A DNA stretch of 64,000 nt from Prolixibacter denitrificans (GCF_003014495.1 NZ_PYGC01000002.1:620001-684000), one strand, 5' to 3'; counted from the first letter of the stretch, positions 23,401 through 33,732 are shown. Notes: generated from the letters alone by a model not told the origin. Numbers and translations: made by a program.

Positions 23401-23862
23401 ATGATCTCTTTCACCAGCGTATATCCTGTAAATGTTGACGGTAAAGGCCGTGTCGTGCTTCCGGCTCCTTTCAAGAAGGAGATGGGAGACGCGTTGGAGG
23501 TGGTGTACGTGGTCGAGAAGGATATCTATGACAAATGCCTGAACGTTTATCCGCTCTCGGCCTGGCGCCGGAAAGTGGATAAACTTCGTCAGCGGGTTAA
23601 TATGGACGATCCGCTTCATAGCAAAATGCTTTCCCGTTATTTCGAAGAAGTGGTGAAAGTAAATATGGCTGATAACGGAAGGCTCAATGTTCCCAACGAA
23701 ATGCTGGACTATGCAGGAATCGGCAAAGAAGCCATTTTTGCCGGTCAGGGCGAACGGATGAGATTGTGGGAACCTGCCAGACATGAAGCTTCACGGATTT
23801 CTGACGAAGACTTTGTGCGGCTTTACAAAGAGTTGCTCGGTGGTCCGGCCGATAGTTTTTGA
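23401..23862 (+). CDS. mraZ: Transcriptional regulator MraZ
   Basis: 153-residue double-AbrB protein. The first swapped-hairpin half is NVDGKGRVVLPAPFK and the second ADNGRLNVPNEMLDYAGI; both carry the conserved DxxGR(V/L) signature. MraZ forms octamer or dodecamer rings that bind direct repeats upstream of the dcw operon and usually repress it. It is the first gene of the cluster, with a 10-base-periodic TGTC array at its own promoter. The rsmH ATG follows 19 bases after the stop. Confidence 0.95.
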   Translation: MISFTSVYPVNVDGKGRVVLPAPFKKEMGDALEVVYVVEKDIYDKCLNVYPLSAWRRKVDKLRQRVNMDDPLHSKMLSRYFEEVVKVNMADNGRLNVPNEMLDYAGIGKEAIFAGQGERMRLWEPARHEASRISDEDFVRLYKELLGGPADSF

Positions 23863-23881
23863 CCCTTCAAATTGCTGAGTG

Positions 23882-24781
23882 ATGAGTGAATACCATGTAC
23901 CCGTGTTGTTGGATGCAAGTGTTGATGGTTTGGCGCTGAAACCGGGTGGCGTATATGTGGATGTGACGTTTGGCGGAGGAGGACACTCGCGCAGAATTCT
24001 GGAAAAACTGGAGGGCGGCAAGCTGCTGGCTTTCGACCAGGATGTGGACGCCCGGCAAAACCTCATTGATGACGATCGTCTCATATTTGTTCAGCATAAT
24101 TTTCGGTTTCTGAAGAATTTCCTCCGCTACTACGGATTGGAGAAAGTGGATGGGATATTGGCCGATTTGGGCGTTTCGTCGCATGAATTCGATGAGGCAG
24201 ATCGCGGTTTTTCCTTTCGCTTCGACGGAAAACTCGATATGCGGATGAATCAAACCGCTGAAAAAGATGCGGCATCGATTGTGAATGAGTATGAGGAGAG
24301 TGAGTTGATGCGAATTTTCAGAACCTACGGAGAAGTTAAAAATGCCAGAAGGTTGGTTTCATTAATCACAAATGCAAGATCAGAGGAGCCGGTTAATACG
24401 ATTGGTCAGTTTCTGAAAGTGATTGAACCTTGTGTGCCGGCGAAAACTGAGAAAAAATACCTGGCGCAGGTATTTCAAGCGCTTCGAATTGAGGTAAACC
24501 GGGAGATGGATGTGCTGAGAGATTTTTTGGAAGCCATTCCTGAAGTGTTGAATCCCGGAGGTCGGTTCGTTGCCATCACATATCATTCGCTGGAAGACCG
24601 GATGGTGAAGAACTTTGTCAGGAGTGGCAAGGTAGAAGGAACGATTGAGAAGGACTTGTACGGAAATTATGAAGTCCCGGTGAAGGCGGTCAACCGGAAG
24701 CCGATTGTGCCGGATGAAGATGAGATAAACGATAATCCGCGGGCGCGAAGTGCCAAATTGCGGATTGCAGAAAGAATATAA
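23882..24781 (+). CDS. rsmH: 16S rRNA (cytosine(1402)-N4)-methyltransferase RsmH
   Basis: 299-residue SAM-dependent methyltransferase modifying C1402 in the ribosomal P site. It shows EYHVPVLLDASVDGL, the SAM loop DVTFGGGGHSR, ILADLGVSSHEFDEADRGFS and the C-terminal ITYHSLEDRMVKNF, all diagnostic of MraW/RsmH. The start is the ATG at 23882; a GTG immediately before it is also in frame. It is the second gene of the dcw operon, and FtsL starts two bases after its stop. Confidence 0.96.
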   Translation: MSEYHVPVLLDASVDGLALKPGGVYVDVTFGGGGHSRRILEKLEGGKLLAFDQDVDARQNLIDDDRLIFVQHNFRFLKNFLRYYGLEKVDGILADLGVSSHEFDEADRGFSFRFDGKLDMRMNQTAEKDAASIVNEYEESELMRIFRTYGEVKNARRLVSLITNARSEEPVNTIGQFLKVIEPCVPAKTEKKYLAQVFQALRIEVNREMDVLRDFLEAIPEVLNPGGRFVAITYHSLEDRMVKNFVRSGKVEGTIEKDLYGNYEVPVKAVNRKPIVPDEDEINDNPRARSAKLRIAERI

Positions 24782-24783
24782 TT

Positions 24784-25131
24784 ATGCCGGAAAAGAACAA
24801 CCGAAAGAGATACCGAGTTTCGTTACGGACCATTTTGAATGGCCGTATCCTGGAAAGTGACTGGCTGAGGAGAAACCGGTTGTTGATTTTTGTCGTGGTG
24901 GTCATGTTGCTGGTTAATATCTCCATTCGGTATAAGTCGGAGAAAACCATTAGGCATATTACCGCCCTTCAGGATTCGCTGAAGGAATTGCGTTCTGAAT
25001 CTGTTGCGGTGGCCGCGGAGCTGATGAAAATGAGCCGGCCTTCGGAAGTGATGGACCGAGTGGAGAAAAGTAACCTGGGGCTCGAGGTATCGAAGGAACC
25101 TCCCAGAAGATTGTATGTAGATAAAGAATAG
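24784..25131 (+). CDS. ftsL: FtsL-like bitopic division protein
   Basis: 115-residue protein with a basic cytoplasmic N-terminus, one membrane segment (LLIFVVVVMLLVNISI, about 38-53) and a periplasmic coiled coil (TALQDSLKELRSESVAVAAE). In position and shape it is FtsL, which with FtsB and FtsQ activates FtsW/FtsI at the septum. It is one of the least conserved dcw genes, so the call rests on topology and on its place between rsmH and ftsI. The ATG follows the rsmH stop by two bases. Confidence 0.8.
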   Translation: MPEKNNRKRYRVSLRTILNGRILESDWLRRNRLLIFVVVVMLLVNISIRYKSEKTIRHITALQDSLKELRSESVAVAAELMKMSRPSEVMDRVEKSNLGLEVSKEPPRRLYVDKE

Positions 25132-25137
25132 TGGTGG

Positions 25138-27273
25138 ATGGAAATCCGGAAAACCATACTAACCCGATTTAGCCTGTTTTACGTGGCTGCAATAATTTTT
25201 GCCCTCCTTCTGATGGGCAATATTTTTATTATTCAGCAGGATAAAAGCTGGGATCAGAAAGGTGAGCGGCTTGACGTAAAAGAGGTGACAATCCCGGCCC
25301 GGCGAGGTGATATTTGTGCCGACGACGGGAGGCCACTGGCTACATCGGTTCCTTATTATGAGTTGCGAATGGATTTAGCGGCGCCGGGTGTGAAAGAGGT
25401 CTTCAACGCGAAGGTTGATTCGTTGGCTTATTGCCTGGCCCACTTTTTCAAGGATAAATCGGAAGCAGCTTACCGGCACGAATTGCGCTCAGCTTATCGT
25501 CAGGGAGCCCGCTATCATCTGATCAATCCACGAAAAGTGAATTACCTGGAGCTGCAAAAAATTGAGAAGTTCCCCATTTTCCGTCGCGGACGAAACCGGG
25601 GTGGCCTAATCGCCGAGCAGGAAAATCTTCGGGTTTACCCTTTTGGGAATATGGCTACAAGAACGCTGGGACGAATGAGTAGTACGGTGTATGGTGGAAC
25701 CCATGGAAGCGTTGGTTACTACGGACTGGAAGAAGCGTACGAAAGTTACCTGAAAGGTGAAGACGGTCTGGCTTTGAAACGCAATTTGTCGGGAAGATGG
25801 TTGTACGTGAGCAAGGAAGATCCACAGGATGGTTACAACTTGATAACAACCATCAATGTCAATTTTCAGGATATGGTGATGCATGCCTTGAAGAAAGAGA
25901 TGGTTGATAGTAGGGCTAAATATGGAACGGCCGTTCTGATGGATGTCAAAACCGGCGATATTAAGGCGATTGCGAATTACGGGCGAGATGACAATGGCGA
26001 TTTGGTTGAGGGCTATCAAAATTATGCCATCGGTAATTCCGGAAATGCTGAACCAGGATCGACTTTCAAGCTGGTATCGCTGATGGCGGCGCTGGAAGAT
26101 GGAAAAGTCGATACATCGACGATAGTGGACACCGGAAACGGTGTGTGGAAATATAAGGACCGAACGGTGTACGACAGTGACTGGCGACACGGAGGACATG
26201 GAAAAATTACCATGAAACAGGTCTTCGAGTTGTCGTCGAATGTTGGGGTTGCCAAAATCATTACCAAGGCTTATGCCGGTCACGAACGGGATTTCGTTGA
26301 CCGGATTTACAGTTTTGGCTTGAATCAGCCCGTCGATTTGGGCATCAAAGGGGAGGCGAAGCCATTCATCAAGTATCCCGGTGGCGGTAATGGCTGGTCT
26401 GGAGTTACACTGGCCTGGATGTCGTTTGGGTATGAGCTGAAATTGACTCCGTTGCAGATGCTGACTTTTTATAATGCCGTTGCCAATAACGGACGGATGG
26501 TCGAGCCACGGTTGGTGCAGGCAATCGAGAGAAACGGACGTGAGGTCAAGGAATTTAAAACGAAGGTGATGAATCCGAAAATCTGTTCTTCCGAAACGCT
26601 TAATAAGGTGCACGATATGTTGCGCGGCGTCGTGGTGCGGGGAACGGCCAAATCGTTGAATACACCGGCGTACGAAATTGCGGGAAAAACAGGTACAGCA
26701 CAAGTGGCAAACCAAAGCGAAGGATACTTCCATGCTTCGGGACGGATTTACCAGGCGTCATTCGTGGGATATTTTCCGGCTGATAAACCGCGGTACTCGT
26801 GTATTGTGGTCATCAATGGCCCGAAAGGCGCTTATTACGGTGGCTCGGTTGCCGGACCGGTTTTCCGCGAAATCTCGGACAACGTGTACGCCAGCGACCT
26901 GCGGATGCACGATGATTTGGATATTTCGGCTTTCGCCGGAAAACAGGACTATCCCGGAGAAGTTTCGGGTAAACGAAAAGATTTGGAAGAGGTGCTGGAT
27001 GATGCCGATTTACTGCATGGCTGGTTTCACGGTAGCAGCGAATGGGCCGAAATGGATACCACCAACCATGATGTGGAGCTGAATCCGTTGAAGGTTGTTC
27101 CGGGCGTGATGCCCAAAGTGACAGGCATGGGTGCATCGGATGCTGTTTACATTTTGGAAAACCGGGGCCTGCGTGTTTCTGTTTCCGGTCGTGGTAAAGT
27201 GCTGATGCAGTCGATACCGGCTGGAACGAAATACCAAACCGGGCAGTCGGTGAGATTAAGATTAGGAGAATAA
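25138..27273 (+). CDS. ftsI: Septal peptidoglycan transpeptidase FtsI (class B PBP) with PASTA domain
   Basis: 711-residue class B penicillin-binding protein that cross-links septal peptidoglycan together with FtsW. Membrane anchor about 11-32; pedestal with the PARRGDIC motif. The transpeptidase has all active-site motifs: Ser308-x-x-Lys311 (EPGSTFKL), Ser366-Ser-Asn368 and Lys517-Thr-Gly519. A C-terminal extension of about 140 residues contains an acidic linker and one PASTA domain (VPGVMPKVTGMGASDAVYIL), a muropeptide-binding module found in some FtsI/PBP2x proteins. It starts six bases after the ftsL stop, and its stop abuts the murE start. Confidence 0.95.
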   Translation: MEIRKTILTRFSLFYVAAIIFALLLMGNIFIIQQDKSWDQKGERLDVKEVTIPARRGDICADDGRPLATSVPYYELRMDLAAPGVKEVFNAKVDSLAYCLAHFFKDKSEAAYRHELRSAYRQGARYHLINPRKVNYLELQKIEKFPIFRRGRNRGGLIAEQENLRVYPFGNMATRTLGRMSSTVYGGTHGSVGYYGLEEAYESYLKGEDGLALKRNLSGRWLYVSKEDPQDGYNLITTINVNFQDMVMHALKKEMVDSRAKYGTAVLMDVKTGDIKAIANYGRDDNGDLVEGYQNYAIGNSGNAEPGSTFKLVSLMAALEDGKVDTSTIVDTGNGVWKYKDRTVYDSDWRHGGHGKITMKQVFELSSNVGVAKIITKAYAGHERDFVDRIYSFGLNQPVDLGIKGEAKPFIKYPGGGNGWSGVTLAWMSFGYELKLTPLQMLTFYNAVANNGRMVEPRLVQAIERNGREVKEFKTKVMNPKICSSETLNKVHDMLRGVVVRGTAKSLNTPAYEIAGKTGTAQVANQSEGYFHASGRIYQASFVGYFPADKPRYSCIVVINGPKGAYYGGSVAGPVFREISDNVYASDLRMHDDLDISAFAGKQDYPGEVSGKRKDLEEVLDDADLLHGWFHGSSEWAEMDTTNHDVELNPLKVVPGVMPKVTGMGASDAVYILENRGLRVSVSGRGKVLMQSIPAGTKYQTGQSVRLRLGE

Positions 27274-28740
27274 ATGAAGAATTTAAACGAAATATTATCG
27301 GGGTTAAGCGGGCTGGAAGTTTCCGGATTCACGGATATTCCGGTTGCTGGCGTTGCTTTTGATTCACGTAAAGTGAAGCCGGGGTTTTTGTTTGTTGCTG
27401 TACCCGGAACACAGGTAGATGGCCATCAGTTTATTGAAAATGCCATCGCTGATGGAGCGGTAGCTATTATTTGTGAGCGTTTGCCGGAGAAGCAGAATCC
27501 GGATGTGGCATGGATTCAATGTGAAAATTCTGCCAGGGTGTTGGGTAAAGTTGCTTCTCGTTTTTATGGAGAACCATCGGCGCAAATGAAGGTGGTAGGC
27601 GTAACCGGGACAAATGGGAAAACCACTATCGCGACATTGTTGTATCAGCTTTTCGGAATGCTCGGTTATAAAACGGGTTTGCTTTCAACTATCTGCAATT
27701 ATGTGGGTGATGAAAAGCGACCATCGACGCATACCACGCCCGATCCGGTTCAGATTCACGAGCTGATGGCGGAAATGGTAGAAGCCGGTTGCAACTATTG
27801 CTTTATGGAGGTGAGTTCGCACGCTATTCACCAGCAGCGCATTGCCGGCATTCAATTCGATGGAGGAATTTTTACAAACCTGACACACGATCATCTCGAT
27901 TATCACAAAACATTCATCGAATACCGGAACGCCAAGAAAATGTTTTTCGATGGACTGAGTAAAGAAGCATTTGCATTGACCAACTCTGACGATAAGAATG
28001 GTATGGTGATGCTTCAGAATACCGATGCGCAGAAGCTGACGTACTCGATGCGTTCGTTGGCTGATTTTCGGGTGAAAGTACTCGAAAGTCATTTCGATGG
28101 GATGTTGTTGAGTGTAGACGGAACGGAAGTTTGGTCGCATTTTATCGGCAACTTCAATGCAATGAATTTGCTGGCTGTATATGGAACCGCTGTTTCGCTG
28201 GGGGCGGGGAAAGACGAAGTATTGCAGCAAATGAGTTTGCTGAAACCAGTGGATGGTCGATTTGAAATTATTCGTTCTCCGCTGGGTGTTTTCGCCATAG
28301 TCGATTACGCGCACACGCCCGATGCCTTGAAGAATGTGCTCTCGTCGATCAATGAAATTCGTACCCGGAATGAAACGCTTTTCACGGTAGTGGGAGCCGG
28401 AGGAAATCGCGATAAGACGAAGCGGCCCGAGATGGCCCAGGAAGCAGCTTCTGCCAGTGACCGTGTAATTCTGACGGCCGACAATCCGCGTTCGGAAGAT
28501 CCGGAAGCAATTATCGCCGATATGATGACCGGTGTGGAAGCACATCAACGAAACAAAGTGTTGGCGATATCGAATCGGAAAGAGGCGATTCGCACAGCGG
28601 CCATGATGGCGCGGCCCGGCGATATTATCCTGGTGGCCGGGAAAGGACACGAAACGTACCAGGAAATTAAAGGAGTGAAACACCATTTTGATGATCGTGA
28701 AGTTATTCGGGAAATATTCGGTGTAACCGGACAAAACTAA
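27274..28740 (+). CDS. murE: UDP-MurNAc-L-Ala-D-Glu:meso-diaminopimelate ligase MurE
   Basis: 488-residue cytoplasmic Mur ligase adding the third residue of the stem peptide. The ATP loop GVTGTNGKTTIATLLY is near residue 110, the carbamylated-lysine/metal region around DYHKTFIEYRNAK, and TADNPRSEDP near residue 407 contains the DNPR motif that selects meso-diaminopimelate over lysine. The length is normal for MurE. It is the first of the Mur ligases in the cluster and follows ftsI with no gap. murF and ddl are not in this window, as is common in Bacteroidota clusters. Confidence 0.96.
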   Translation: MKNLNEILSGLSGLEVSGFTDIPVAGVAFDSRKVKPGFLFVAVPGTQVDGHQFIENAIADGAVAIICERLPEKQNPDVAWIQCENSARVLGKVASRFYGEPSAQMKVVGVTGTNGKTTIATLLYQLFGMLGYKTGLLSTICNYVGDEKRPSTHTTPDPVQIHELMAEMVEAGCNYCFMEVSSHAIHQQRIAGIQFDGGIFTNLTHDHLDYHKTFIEYRNAKKMFFDGLSKEAFALTNSDDKNGMVMLQNTDAQKLTYSMRSLADFRVKVLESHFDGMLLSVDGTEVWSHFIGNFNAMNLLAVYGTAVSLGAGKDEVLQQMSLLKPVDGRFEIIRSPLGVFAIVDYAHTPDALKNVLSSINEIRTRNETLFTVVGAGGNRDKTKRPEMAQEAASASDRVILTADNPRSEDPEAIIADMMTGVEAHQRNKVLAISNRKEAIRTAAMMARPGDIILVAGKGHETYQEIKGVKHHFDDREVIREIFGVTGQN

Positions 28741-28746
28741 TTTAAT

Positions 28747-29997
28747 ATGCTCTATTACCTGTTTAAATATCTTGAATCGTTGAATTTCCCGGGTGCGGGG
28801 ATGTTCGAGTATCTTTCGTTTCGGTCGGCCCTGGCGATCATCACCGCCCTGTTGTTTTCCACTTTCGTGGGAAAGAAAATCATCCGCATTCTGCAGCGCC
28901 AGCAAATTGGCGAGGAAATTCGCGACCTGGGTCTCGAGGGACAATTGCAGAAACGGGGAACGCCGACCATGGGTGGAATTATTATCCTATCGTCGTTGTT
29001 GGTGCCGGTGCTTTTGTTCGCCAAGCTTGATAATGTTTACATCCTGCTGATGATTATCACAACCGTATGGCTTGGCTTCATCGGTTTTGTAGACGATTAC
29101 ATCAAGGTATTCCTGAAAGATAAAGAAGGTTTAGCCGGCAAATTTAAGATTCTGGGACAGGTTTCACTGGGATTAATTGTAGCAGCTACGCTCTATTTCA
29201 GCAAGGACGTGGTCATCCGAGAGCGGGTAATGAATCCTGATGGAAAGGTAAAAACAGAAATTCTGGTGAACAGTATGACGGGTGAACAACAGGTCAGCCA
29301 GGTAACCCGCGATGTGAAATCGACTAAAACTACGATCCCATTTGTGAAGAATCACGAATTCAATTACAAATGGCTGGTTTGGTTCATGGGCAATAAAGCT
29401 TCTGAGTGGGGCTGGCTCGTTTATGCCCTGGTCATCATTTTTATTATAACCGCTGTGTCGAACGGTGCCAATCTCACCGACGGTCTGGATGGTCTGGCGA
29501 CAGGGACTTCCGCGATAAGCGGGACAACGCTTGGGGTGTTTGCCTACCTCAGTGGTAACCTGATATATGCCGATTACTTGAATATTATGTATATACCACA
29601 GGTTGGTGAGCTGACCGTTTTTATGGCAGCCTTCATCGGTGCGGCTATCGGATTTTTGTGGTATAACTCTTTCCCGGCGCAGGTTTTCATGGGCGATACA
29701 GGAAGTCTGGCCATGGGAGGAATTCTGGCCGTGTTCGCCATCATCGTCCGGAAGGAAATTCTGATCCCGCTGTTGTGCGGTGTTTTCTTGGTCGAGAACC
29801 TGTCGGTAATGATCCAGGTGGCTTATTTCAAACATACGAAACGGAAATACGGTGAAGGGCGCAGAGTTTTCCTGATGTCGCCGCTTCATCATCATTATCA
29901 GAAAAAAGGCATTCCTGAAGCCAAAATCGTTACGCGGTTCTGGATTATCGGGATTTTACTGGCTGTACTGACCGTGGCAACATTGAAAATGCGTTAA
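28747..29997 (+). CDS. mraY: Phospho-N-acetylmuramoyl-pentapeptide-transferase MraY
   Basis: 416-residue polytopic enzyme making lipid I from UDP-MurNAc-pentapeptide and undecaprenyl phosphate. Diagnostic segments are [12 protein letters not shown], the catalytic [23 protein letters not shown] and the HHHYQKKG loop. It is longer than E. coli MraY (360), because of an extra loop of about 45 residues after TM4 ([19 protein letters not shown] onward). That loop is common in Bacteroidota and of unknown role. It sits six bases after murE. Confidence 0.96.
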   Translation: MLYYLFKYLESLNFPGAGMFEYLSFRSALAIITALLFSTFVGKKIIRILQRQQIGEEIRDLGLEGQLQKRGTPTMGGIIILSSLLVPVLLFAKLDNVYILLMIITTVWLGFIGFVDDYIKVFLKDKEGLAGKFKILGQVSLGLIVAATLYFSKDVVIRERVMNPDGKVKTEILVNSMTGEQQVSQVTRDVKSTKTTIPFVKNHEFNYKWLVWFMGNKASEWGWLVYALVIIFIITAVSNGANLTDGLDGLATGTSAISGTTLGVFAYLSGNLIYADYLNIMYIPQVGELTVFMAAFIGAAIGFLWYNSFPAQVFMGDTGSLAMGGILAVFAIIVRKEILIPLLCGVFLVENLSVMIQVAYFKHTKRKYGEGRRVFLMSPLHHHYQKKGIPEAKIVTRFWIIGILLAVLTVATLKMR

Positions 29998-29999
29998 TC

Positions 30000-31340
30000 A
30001 TGACCCCAAAAAAACTGGTCATATTAGGCGCAGGCGAGAGCGGAATTGGTTCTGCAATTCTCGGTCAGAAGAAAGGATTTGACGTGTTCGTTTCGGATAG
30101 CGGAACGATAAAAAATAAATACAAAAGCGTTCTTTACGAGAATGGAATCCGGTGGGAGGAAAAGCAGCATACTGAGACTGAAATCCTGTCGGCCGATTTG
30201 GTGATGAAAAGTCCGGGTATTCCCGAAAAGGTACCATTGGTGCAAAAACTGGTGGAAAAAGGAGTTCCGGTCATTTCAGAAATTGAATTCGCCGGAAGGT
30301 ATACGCAGGCAAAAACCATCTGCATTACCGGAAGCAACGGAAAAACAACCACTACCCTGCTCATTTACGATATGATGAAAAGGGCAGGATTGAATGTAGG
30401 CGTTGCCGGAAATATGGGTAAAAGCTTTGCGTGGCAGGTCGCTGAAGAAAATTTCGACCTGTATGTGATTGAGCTTTCCAGCTTTCAGCTTGACGGGATG
30501 TATGAATTCCGGGCTGATGTGGCGATTCTTCTGAACATCACTCCCGACCACCTCGACCGCTATAATTACAAGATGCAGAATTACGTGAATTCGAAGTTCC
30601 GCATTTTGCAAAACCAGCGGCCGGAAGACTATTTCATCTATTGTGCCGATGATGAGAACATCACTTCCGAGATTGAAGATCGGGATATTCACGCACAGAT
30701 GATTCCGTTTTCCATTCAAAATAAACTGGCCTTCGGGGCCTGGATTGAAGACAATGAACTAAAAGTTAGCATTAATCATAATTCATTCGCAATGTCCATA
30801 TTCGATTTGGCTTTACAAGGAAAACACAACATGTACAACTCCATGGCGGCAGGTTTGTCGGGAGTCGTTTTCCGGTTACGAAAAGAGAAGATTCGCCAGT
30901 GTCTCACCGACTTTCAGGGAGTGGAACACCGGCTCGAACGCTTCATCAGGGTACATGGTATCGAATTCATCAACGATTCGAAGGCCACCAACATCAACTC
31001 AACCTGGTATGCGCTGGAAAGCATGAATACGCAGGTAGTATGGATCGTTGGCGGAGTCGACAAAGGCAACGATTATTCGATGCTCTACGATTTGGTGAAG
31101 GCCAAAGTGAAAGCCATTGTTTGCCTCGGAAAAGACAATCGGAAGATTGTCGATGCATTCAGCGGTATGGTAAAAGACGTTATCGACACGGATAGCATGG
31201 AAGAAGCGGTTCGGAATGCATATTTCCTGGCCGGCGAAGGTGACACCGTTTTGTTGTCCCCGGCTTGTGCCAGTTTCGACCTGTTTCAGAATTATGAAGA
31301 ACGCGGCCAGATGTTCAAACAGGCTGTACGAAACCTTTAA
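30000..31340 (+). CDS. murD: UDP-N-acetylmuramoyl-L-alanine:D-glutamate ligase MurD
   Basis: 446-residue ligase adding D-Glu to UDP-MurNAc-L-Ala. N-terminal UDP-binding fold (VILGAGESGIGSAILG), ATP loop ITGSNGKTTTTLLIYD near residue 107, ELSSFQLDG and the ligase motif NDSKATN near residue 325 are all present; ELSSFQL and NDSKATN are MurD-specific. It begins two bases after the mraY stop and feeds MurE in the same operon. Confidence 0.96.
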   Translation: MTPKKLVILGAGESGIGSAILGQKKGFDVFVSDSGTIKNKYKSVLYENGIRWEEKQHTETEILSADLVMKSPGIPEKVPLVQKLVEKGVPVISEIEFAGRYTQAKTICITGSNGKTTTTLLIYDMMKRAGLNVGVAGNMGKSFAWQVAEENFDLYVIELSSFQLDGMYEFRADVAILLNITPDHLDRYNYKMQNYVNSKFRILQNQRPEDYFIYCADDENITSEIEDRDIHAQMIPFSIQNKLAFGAWIEDNELKVSINHNSFAMSIFDLALQGKHNMYNSMAAGLSGVVFRLRKEKIRQCLTDFQGVEHRLERFIRVHGIEFINDSKATNINSTWYALESMNTQVVWIVGGVDKGNDYSMLYDLVKAKVKAIVCLGKDNRKIVDAFSGMVKDVIDTDSMEEAVRNAYFLAGEGDTVLLSPACASFDLFQNYEERGQMFKQAVRNL

Positions 31341-31352
31341 CCGGATTGAAAG

Positions 31353-32579
31353 ATGGGATTTGGCGTTTACCGGAAATATTTCAAAGGCGATAACATCATC
31401 TGGGCAGTGCTGGTGGCGCTCTCCATAGCTTCCATGCTGATTATTTACAGCTCGACGGGAGCACTGGCTTTTCGTGTAGCAGGTGGAAACACCGCTCACT
31501 ACCTGATTCGCCAGACGTTGATGCACTTGCTCGGATTTGGAATTATCCTGGTGATGGTCAATATCATTCCTGTTAAGTTTTACAACCGGACTGCGAATTT
31601 AGGTATGCTAACCGCGTTCTTTTTCATCATCATGGGATTGGTTTTTGGCCGGGCTAGTGGTGGAACAGGACGTACCTTGCCGCTTGGATTTATCACTTTC
31701 CAGCCAGCCGAGCTGGCGAAAGTGGCGCTGGTTATTTGGGTGTCCCGTATTCTGGCCAACAACCAGACCAGTAAAGAGAGCTTGAAAAAAGCGTTTGGAA
31801 AAACATTGTTGGGGGCAGCCGCCATTTGTGCCCCGATTGCCGTGGCCGACTTTTCAACTGCCGGCCTGCTTTTTACAACAGTGGTCATCATGATGTTTGT
31901 TGGGCGCGTTCCTTTCAAATACATGATGCTGCTTGCTATGGCCGGAGTCGCGTTGGTAGCTATACTATATTTTATTGCGCCTCATCTTCCCGATGGAGGT
32001 CGTTCAGGACGTATCAAAACCGTGCGGGCCCGGATTGAGCGCTACATACACGGCGATAAACGCTCGGAGAAAGGATTGACGCAGGCCGATTTTGCAAAAA
32101 TTGCGATTCACCGCGGTGGATTTGGCGGTGTAGGTACCGGAAATAGCACGGTGAGTAATTTTATGAGTGCGGCCTATAATGACTTCGTTTATTCCATTAT
32201 TATTGAGGAATATGGAATGTTTGGCGGAGGAGTCATTCTGTTGTTTTACATCATGTTGCTGACGAGGGGAGGAATTTTGCTGAAGAAGAGTAACCGGACG
32301 TTCCCGGCTTTTCTGGCTACCGGAATAACAGTGCTGCTGTTTATGCAGGCCATGATCAATATGGGGGTGTCGGTGGGGATTTTGCCCGTAACCGGACAGC
32401 CGTTGCCTTGGATAAGCTGGGGAGGAACATCACAGCTGTTTACGGCCATTGCTTTTGGACTATTGCTGAGCGTAAGCTCCCAAAATAACAAAGAACGTCG
32501 TGAGGAGATTGAGCACAAGTTCCACTCGACGGAAGATTTGCCTGATGAGGATGTGCAGTTGAAAGAAGAAACGGTTTAA
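31353..32579 (+). CDS. ftsW: Septal peptidoglycan glycosyltransferase FtsW (SEDS)
   Basis: 408-residue SEDS protein with about ten membrane segments. SEDS hallmarks include FQPAELAKVALVIW, KRSEKGLTQADFAKIAIHRG with the large periplasmic loop, YNDFVYSIIIEEYG and the C-terminal GQPLPWISWGGTSQL. It polymerises lipid II at the septum together with FtsI from the same operon. A charged cytoplasmic tail of about 30 residues follows the last helix. It is FtsW rather than RodA by operon position between murD and murG. Confidence 0.94.
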   Translation: MGFGVYRKYFKGDNIIWAVLVALSIASMLIIYSSTGALAFRVAGGNTAHYLIRQTLMHLLGFGIILVMVNIIPVKFYNRTANLGMLTAFFFIIMGLVFGRASGGTGRTLPLGFITFQPAELAKVALVIWVSRILANNQTSKESLKKAFGKTLLGAAAICAPIAVADFSTAGLLFTTVVIMMFVGRVPFKYMMLLAMAGVALVAILYFIAPHLPDGGRSGRIKTVRARIERYIHGDKRSEKGLTQADFAKIAIHRGGFGGVGTGNSTVSNFMSAAYNDFVYSIIIEEYGMFGGGVILLFYIMLLTRGGILLKKSNRTFPAFLATGITVLLFMQAMINMGVSVGILPVTGQPLPWISWGGTSQLFTAIAFGLLLSVSSQNNKERREEIEHKFHSTEDLPDEDVQLKEETV

Positions 32580-32619
32580 CTGTTTCCTGCCGGGAATAAG
32601 TTTTTTGAATCGGAAGAAA

Positions 32620-33732
32620 ATGAAAACATACAAATTCATCATTAGCGGAGGCGGAACCGGAGGTCATATTTTTCCGGCAATTTCCATTGCCGACGGTCTG
32701 AAGCAACGGTATCCGGATTGTGAGATCCTGTTTGTGGGAGCTGAGCACAAAATGGAGATGGAGAAAGTTCCGGCGGCTGGTTACACCATCGAAGGTCTGC
32801 GGGTAGCGGGTTTCCATCGCGGCGAGATTTGGCGCAACCTGTCGTTTCCGTTCAAGTTGCTTCGTTCGATGATGAAAGCACGTAAAATTGTCACTTCGTT
32901 TCGCCCCGATTGTGTGATTGGCGTAGGTGGTTATGCCAGCGGCCCGGTGCTCAGGGTTGCCACCAACAAAGGATTGCCTACAGTTATTCAGGAACAGAAT
33001 TCTTTTGCGGGTGTGACCAACAAAATTCTGGCGAAGAAAGTCGATAAGATTTGCGTGGCCTACGATAAGATGGAGCGCTTTTTCCCGGCCGGGAAGATTG
33101 TTTTCACCGGAAATCCAATACGAAGCAACCTGCTTGAAGGGCAGAAGAATATTGAGGAGGCGCGGAAATTTTTCCAGTTGGAAGAAAACAAACCCGTTCT
33201 GTTGATTGTCGGCGGAAGTTTGGGAGCCCGTTCCATCAACGACAGTTTGCTGGTGCAGTTTGATGCATTGAAAGATTCCGGAATAGAGGTGATCTGGCAA
33301 ACAGGAAAATTCTATTATAAAACCATCAGCGAAAAGCTGGAAGGAAAACTTCCCGGCCACATTCATCTGATGGAATTTATCCCGCGAATGGATTTGGCTT
33401 ATGCTGTGGCCGATTTGGTCATCTCACGGGCCGGAGCGGGAACGATATCTGAACTTTGTCTGGTAGGCAAACCATCCATTCTGGTTCCGTCGCCTAACGT
33501 GGCAGAGGATCACCAGACCCGAAACGCCATGGCGTTGGTAGAAAAAGAAGCGGCCGTATTGGTTAAAGACAGCGAAGCAAAAGAGAAGCTGGTTCCTGAG
33601 GCTTTGAAGTTGATCACTGATAAGCTCCAGTTGGAGAAACTGGCAGCGAACAGCACAAAAATGGCTTTGCCCAATGCGACCCGCGATATTGTAGAGGTTA
33701 TTGCTGAATTGCTCGAAAAAAGAGAGTCATGA
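32620..33732 (+). CDS. murG: UDP-GlcNAc:lipid I N-acetylglucosaminyltransferase MurG
   Basis: 370-residue GT-B enzyme converting lipid I to lipid II at the inner face of the membrane. It shows the G-rich N-terminal loop SGGGTGGHIFPA, GVGGYASGPV, QEQNSFAGVTNK, the second G-loop VGGSLGARSIN and the UDP-GlcNAc-binding SRAGAGTISEL. The ATG at 32620 is preferred over a TTG at 32605, because homology to MurG begins with KFIISGGGTGGH. The stop overlaps the murC start by four bases (ATGA), indicating coupling. Confidence 0.96.
   Translation: MKTYKFIISGGGTGGHIFPAISIADGLKQRYPDCEILFVGAEHKMEMEKVPAAGYTIEGLRVAGFHRGEIWRNLSFPFKLLRSMMKARKIVTSFRPDCVIGVGGYASGPVLRVATNKGLPTVIQEQNSFAGVTNKILAKKVDKICVAYDKMERFFPAGKIVFTGNPIRSNLLEGQKNIEEARKFFQLEENKPVLLIVGGSLGARSINDSLLVQFDALKDSGIEVIWQTGKFYYKTISEKLEGKLPGHIHLMEFIPRMDLAYAVADLVISRAGAGTISELCLVGKPSILVPSPNVAEDHQTRNAMALVEKEAAVLVKDSEAKEKLVPEALKLITDKLQLEKLAANSTKMALPNATRDIVEVIAELLEKRES

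Noticed and set aside
25606-28944. Antisense frames of 375 and 419 residues over ftsI and murE/mraY
   Set aside because: They lie wholly opposite strongly identified enzymes and show no recognisable motifs or promoters.
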